In this document: one piece after another, positions 23,096 through 25,778 of the stretch
How the letters are laid out: each line of letters begins with the position of its first letter
Numbering within the stretch: position 1 is the stretch's first letter
Source of the DNA: a virus
Direction: 5' to 3' (one strand)
IMG/VR virus record: IMGVR_UViG_3300027896_000197
Location: 1 to 25,778 of that record
Length of the DNA stretch: 25,778 nucleotides
Program-made: the position numbers and the translations under genes
The notes under the pieces: generated by a model
What the model was told of the DNA's origin: nothing
The model's database searches: none
The model's input: only the letters and a program-made list of their open reading frames with translations

Positions 23096-24112
23096 TTAAT
23101 TTGTTTGTACAGTAGCCGAAGTTTCAATTAAATATACTCCACTGTTAGAACTTTGTTTAACCATATAAAACGTTCTTCCCGCATAATCACCTGCTCCATT
23201 GAACATCTGACCATCACTAAAACTTCCCACCGCATGTAATGTATGATAAAATCCTCGCATTGTTCCTTGTAATGTAAAGTTCGCATCGTGTATCCATACA
23301 GGACTTATATATAATCCATTATCAGCAGCATTTGGATACTGAGTAACACCTATTAAAAGGGAAGTACTTCCTTTAACTCCATCTCCATGTTTCCCTATAG
23401 TTATGCCTATTCCTGTTCCTGAAAAGGAACGTTGTAAAAAATGTCCAGTTGTAACGGTTCCCAATACATTTAATTGATCTAATCTATCATTAGTAGCAGT
23501 ATTAGCAGCGGCTTCAGCTATTCTTCCCGCAATCATTGCTTTATAAGGCGCAGTACTTCCCGACCTTAATGAGTAAATATCTCCAAAAGCAAATGCTCCA
23601 CCATATACACCAGCAGTATCAAGAGGGTTAATAAATAAATACATGCTACTTGAATCGGCAAACATTATCCATTGTCTTTCGGTAGAAGAAATGTCAGTAC
23701 TTTTTCTTATTACAACTGCACCATTACCCACTGCTAATTGTGTTAGAGTTGGGAATTGATTACTTCCAGTTACACTTGAATTGACATACGATGCCGTAAA
23801 ACTATTCACATAATCAAATCCTGTAGCTCTTGCTTCTCGCAACCCTCCTGCGCCAGGAGCATTATCTATAATAAATAATGTTGCTTGTGATCCAGTAGGC
23901 ATACATAATATTCCACAACTTGCACTATCTGGAAGTCCTGAATTTACTCCTAATGAACCAGTTTTTGTCCATCCCGCTCCTGGCTTAGACCCATAACCAG
24001 TTATCAAACAGGAGTTTAACAGCGATAATAATGACCCCGATGTTCCACTTGTTAATACCGGATGCCCATTATCGTTCGAAGTGTACATTATAAATTGACT
24101 ATTATACGCCAT
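23096..24112 (-). CDS. Tandem virion-protein paralogue, copy 2, 338 aa
   Basis: The same architecture as its neighbours: MAYNSQFIMYTSNDNGHPVL, SGSLLSLLNSCLITGYGSKP, GWTKTGSLGV, then ATGFDYVNSFTAS, VIRKSTDISSTERQWIMFAD, FGDIYSLRSG and the end RGFYHTLHAVGSFSDGQMF / YAGRTFYMVK / ATVQTN. It is the shortest copy. Unlike the two copies after it, it has a clear Shine-Dalgarno (AAGGAG, 7 bases before the ATG), so it may be an independent translation start for the rest of the array. Function unknown beyond a probable virion role. Confidence 0.72.
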   Translation of the reverse strand: MAYNSQFIMYTSNDNGHPVLTSGTSGSLLSLLNSCLITGYGSKPGAGWTKTGSLGVNSGLPDSASCGILCMPTGSQATLFIIDNAPGAGGLREARATGFDYVNSFTASYVNSSVTGSNQFPTLTQLAVGNGAVVIRKSTDISSTERQWIMFADSSSMYLFINPLDTAGVYGGAFAFGDIYSLRSGSTAPYKAMIAGRIAEAAANTATNDRLDQLNVLGTVTTGHFLQRSFSGTGIGITIGKHGDGVKGSTSLLIGVTQYPNAADNGLYISPVWIHDANFTLQGTMRGFYHTLHAVGSFSDGQMFNGAGDYAGRTFYMVKQSSNSGVYLIETSATVQTN

Positions 24113-24122
24113 ATATTTCTCC

Positions 24123-25238
24123 TTAATTTGTTTCTACTGTGTTACTTATTTCGACTGCGAAAAATCCACCCCATAAACCAGCAAACTTAACTATTTGAAA
24201 TGTTTTACCTGCATAATCGCCCGCTGCATTAATTATTTGACCATCAGAAAAGTTTGCTGCTGGATGACAAAGATGATACATGCCCCTCCATCGTCCTCTT
24301 ATACATGCTGTAGATGGTTCTATAATACTAATGGGAGAAACATAAAATGTATTATCTGTTGGGTTTGGTGTTTGTAAAAGTCCAGAATAAAGCCAATAAT
24401 TATATATACCAGTTATTGTTACAGATGTAAACGATAATTTACTTGTATCTCCCGATTTTCCCACATTGATAGAACTTCCCATACCACTCCAACCACGAGC
24501 CATATAATGACCAGAATGTGCTTGTAAAGAGTTTACCATAGGCGCCGTCATTGCCCCACCACCAGCAAAAACAATATCCATAGTATCTGTAAAAATATTA
24601 AGCGCAGCAGTATTTCCGACAGAATTGTTTTCCGTTTGCCGACCAATCAATAAGCATCGGTATGCATCATTATTTCCATTAAGAGAATATATATTTCCGA
24701 ACGATGATCCATAATAATATCCGGCGGTATCTCCAGTATTTATAAATAAATGCGCTGTATAAGCATCTGCAAACATTATCCAATATCTACCATTAGTATC
24801 TGCCGTTGAACTTTTTCTCCAAATAAGATGTCCACCAGCAGAAGTTATTAAAGGAGTTGGTGAACTCAATGGAATTTGTAATGGTGTTGGGAACTGTCCA
24901 TATCCCGAACCAACCGACCCTGTAAAAAATGCTGTATTAGATGAAGTTAAAGCAGTCATGCTCTCCCACCCTACTGTCCAAGCTTCCTTTCCACCCGCAG
25001 TAACATTCCCTCCTGCATCATTTACAAATAACGTCATTTTTGACCCCGAAGCTGGTAAATAAGCCGATAAACTTCCTGATATAGTTCCTAACGGTTTTGT
25101 CCATCCTACATATTTTTCACCATATCCAGTAACAAGACATGCATCGAGCATTGATATTAAAGATCCAGTCAAACCATTTATTGGTCCTGGACCTCCAATA
25201 TCAGAAGAAGTAAAAATTGTAAATTTGCTATTTGCCAT
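24123..25238 (-). CDS. Tandem virion-protein paralogue, copy 1, most divergent, 371 aa
   Basis: This is the most diverged of the four. It keeps FTIFTSSDIGG, GLTGSLISMLDACLVTGYGE, GWTKPLG, FGNIYSLNG and the C-terminal RGRWRGMYHLCHPAANFSDG / YAGKTFQIVK / ISNTVETN. It has GPGPIN where the others have HPVL, and an insertion around residues 205-260 containing FTDTMDIVFAGGGAM and GHYMARGW. It follows the SASWA fibre fragment after 15 bases without a Shine-Dalgarno. Its C-terminal ISNTVETN equals that of the last copy, which fits shuffling between copies. Confidence 0.72.
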   Translation of the reverse strand: MANSKFTIFTSSDIGGPGPINGLTGSLISMLDACLVTGYGEKYVGWTKPLGTISGSLSAYLPASGSKMTLFVNDAGGNVTAGGKEAWTVGWESMTALTSSNTAFFTGSVGSGYGQFPTPLQIPLSSPTPLITSAGGHLIWRKSSTADTNGRYWIMFADAYTAHLFINTGDTAGYYYGSSFGNIYSLNGNNDAYRCLLIGRQTENNSVGNTAALNIFTDTMDIVFAGGGAMTAPMVNSLQAHSGHYMARGWSGMGSSINVGKSGDTSKLSFTSVTITGIYNYWLYSGLLQTPNPTDNTFYVSPISIIEPSTACIRGRWRGMYHLCHPAANFSDGQIINAAGDYAGKTFQIVKFAGLWGGFFAVEISNTVETN

Positions 25239-25253
25239 AATGATTATATATAG

Positions 25254-25778
25254 TTAAGCGTTTGATATTTCCGTTATTATAGTCCAATTCTGCGCCGTTC
25301 CTAATGTGGTGATATTAAATCTCAATTTATCTCCGCTAGTTACAGTAGATAAAGATCTAGTATATACTTCATAAGATGAAGTTGGTAAAATAACCGTCCC
25401 CACAAGAGTTGGTATAAATAATCCATTGTAAGATGATTTTTCAATATTAATAGATGAACCGGTAGTTTCCACAGTTTGGGTTCTCAATGACAATCGTTTA
25501 ACATTCCAAGATATACTCGAACTTCCATCCAATGGATTAAATGGGATTGTTATCTCGGCGGCATCGGCACCGATCAAAACGGGTGTATATGCAGAACATA
25601 AAACTATTGAACGTCCGTATGTAAACGTCCCAACGGAAGGTGCCCAAGATGCACTCAAGGATTGACTTGCCCAACTCGATGATACTGAGGACCCTTGAGA
25701 ACCACCGGGTGCCCATGAAGCACTTACTGCATACGAAGAACTCAAGGATTGACTTGCCCAACTCGATGATACTGAGGA
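25254..25778 (-). CDS. SASWA-repeat fibre protein, C-terminal part, start lies beyond the right edge
   Basis: The frame is open to the last base of the window: the codons at 25778-25746 read SSVSSSWASQSL and continue straight into the protein, so a start at the TTG codon 25745 is rejected. The visible 174 residues begin with SASWA repeats (about the first 50) and end in a beta-rich domain (FTYGRSIVLCSAYTPVLIGA, ISWNVKRLSLRTQTVETT, then SSYEVYTRSLSTVTSGDKLR and WTIITEISNA). It has the same repeat-stalk-plus-tip plan as the 147-residue protein. The repeat DNA at the very edge is duplicated within 100 bases, so the upstream part is probably a longer repeat stalk. Confidence 0.78.
   Translation of the reverse strand, partial: SSVSSSWASQSLSSSYAVSASWAPGGSQGSSVSSSWASQSLSASWAPSVGTFTYGRSIVLCSAYTPVLIGADAAEITIPFNPLDGSSSISWNVKRLSLRTQTVETTGSSINIEKSSYNGLFIPTLVGTVILPTSSYEVYTRSLSTVTSGDKLRFNITTLGTAQNWTIITEISNA

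Noticed and set aside
25254-25745. A complete gene starting at TTG 25745
   Set aside because: The same frame stays open with SASWA repeats to the end of the window, so the true start is outside.
11681-25778. Diversity-generating retroelement acting on the fibre genes
   Set aside because: No reverse transcriptase is present in the window, and the repeat differences are not confined to adenines of a template.

Overview
This window looks like a piece of the late (virion structure) region of a large, AT-rich tailed bacteriophage with a contractile tail (myovirus, T4-like in outline). The anchor is a gp18-type tail sheath gene. Around it lie long fibre/adhesin genes, several free-standing homing endonucleases and small phage hypotheticals. 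The host cannot be identified from the sequence. Almost every gene reads leftward (- strand) with short gaps or 1-17 base overlaps, as expected of long late operons. The clear exception is a rightward TnpB gene; a 43-codon rightward ORF at 9605-9736 is a weaker candidate.

Right to left, in transcription order: the window opens inside a fibre-like gene with SASWA repeats (25254 to the edge). Next come four tandem paralogues of about 340-370 residues (21019-25238), a beta-rich protein (20323-21012) and an unlisted 53-residue gene (20159-20320). A TnpB element (about 18849-20151) sits in the gap that follows. Then come a small SASWA protein (18303-18746), an 820-residue tailspike with a pectate-lyase-like start and an apparent Sec signal peptide (15835-18297), and a 1378-residue repeat-built fibre (11681-15817). 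This half of the window is a host-recognition cassette. It shows tandem gene duplication, internal repeat expansion and near-identical DNA shared between genes.

The middle holds a 94-residue coiled-coil protein and three homing endonucleases of different types (two GIY-YIG, one HNH), then the unusually long tail sheath gene (5049-8273) with a strong terminator. Another large Vsr/EDxHD-type endonuclease follows (2963-4939).

The left end carries a hypothetical protein (2401-2850), a GTAC-rich promoter/operator region (2289-2392), a HAD-family 5'-nucleotidase (1728-2222), a 319-residue hypothetical protein, a miniature Vsr-like nuclease (406-771) and the start of a nucleotidyltransferase that runs off the left edge.

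The best leads are: the TnpB element, which lacks the usual zinc-ribbon cysteines but has matching end hairpins and a plausible omega-RNA fold; the four-paralogue array; DNA exchange among SASWA-repeat fibres; the nine-copy GTAC array around a promoter; and the structured intergenic region with a possible rightward mini-gene at 9605-9778.
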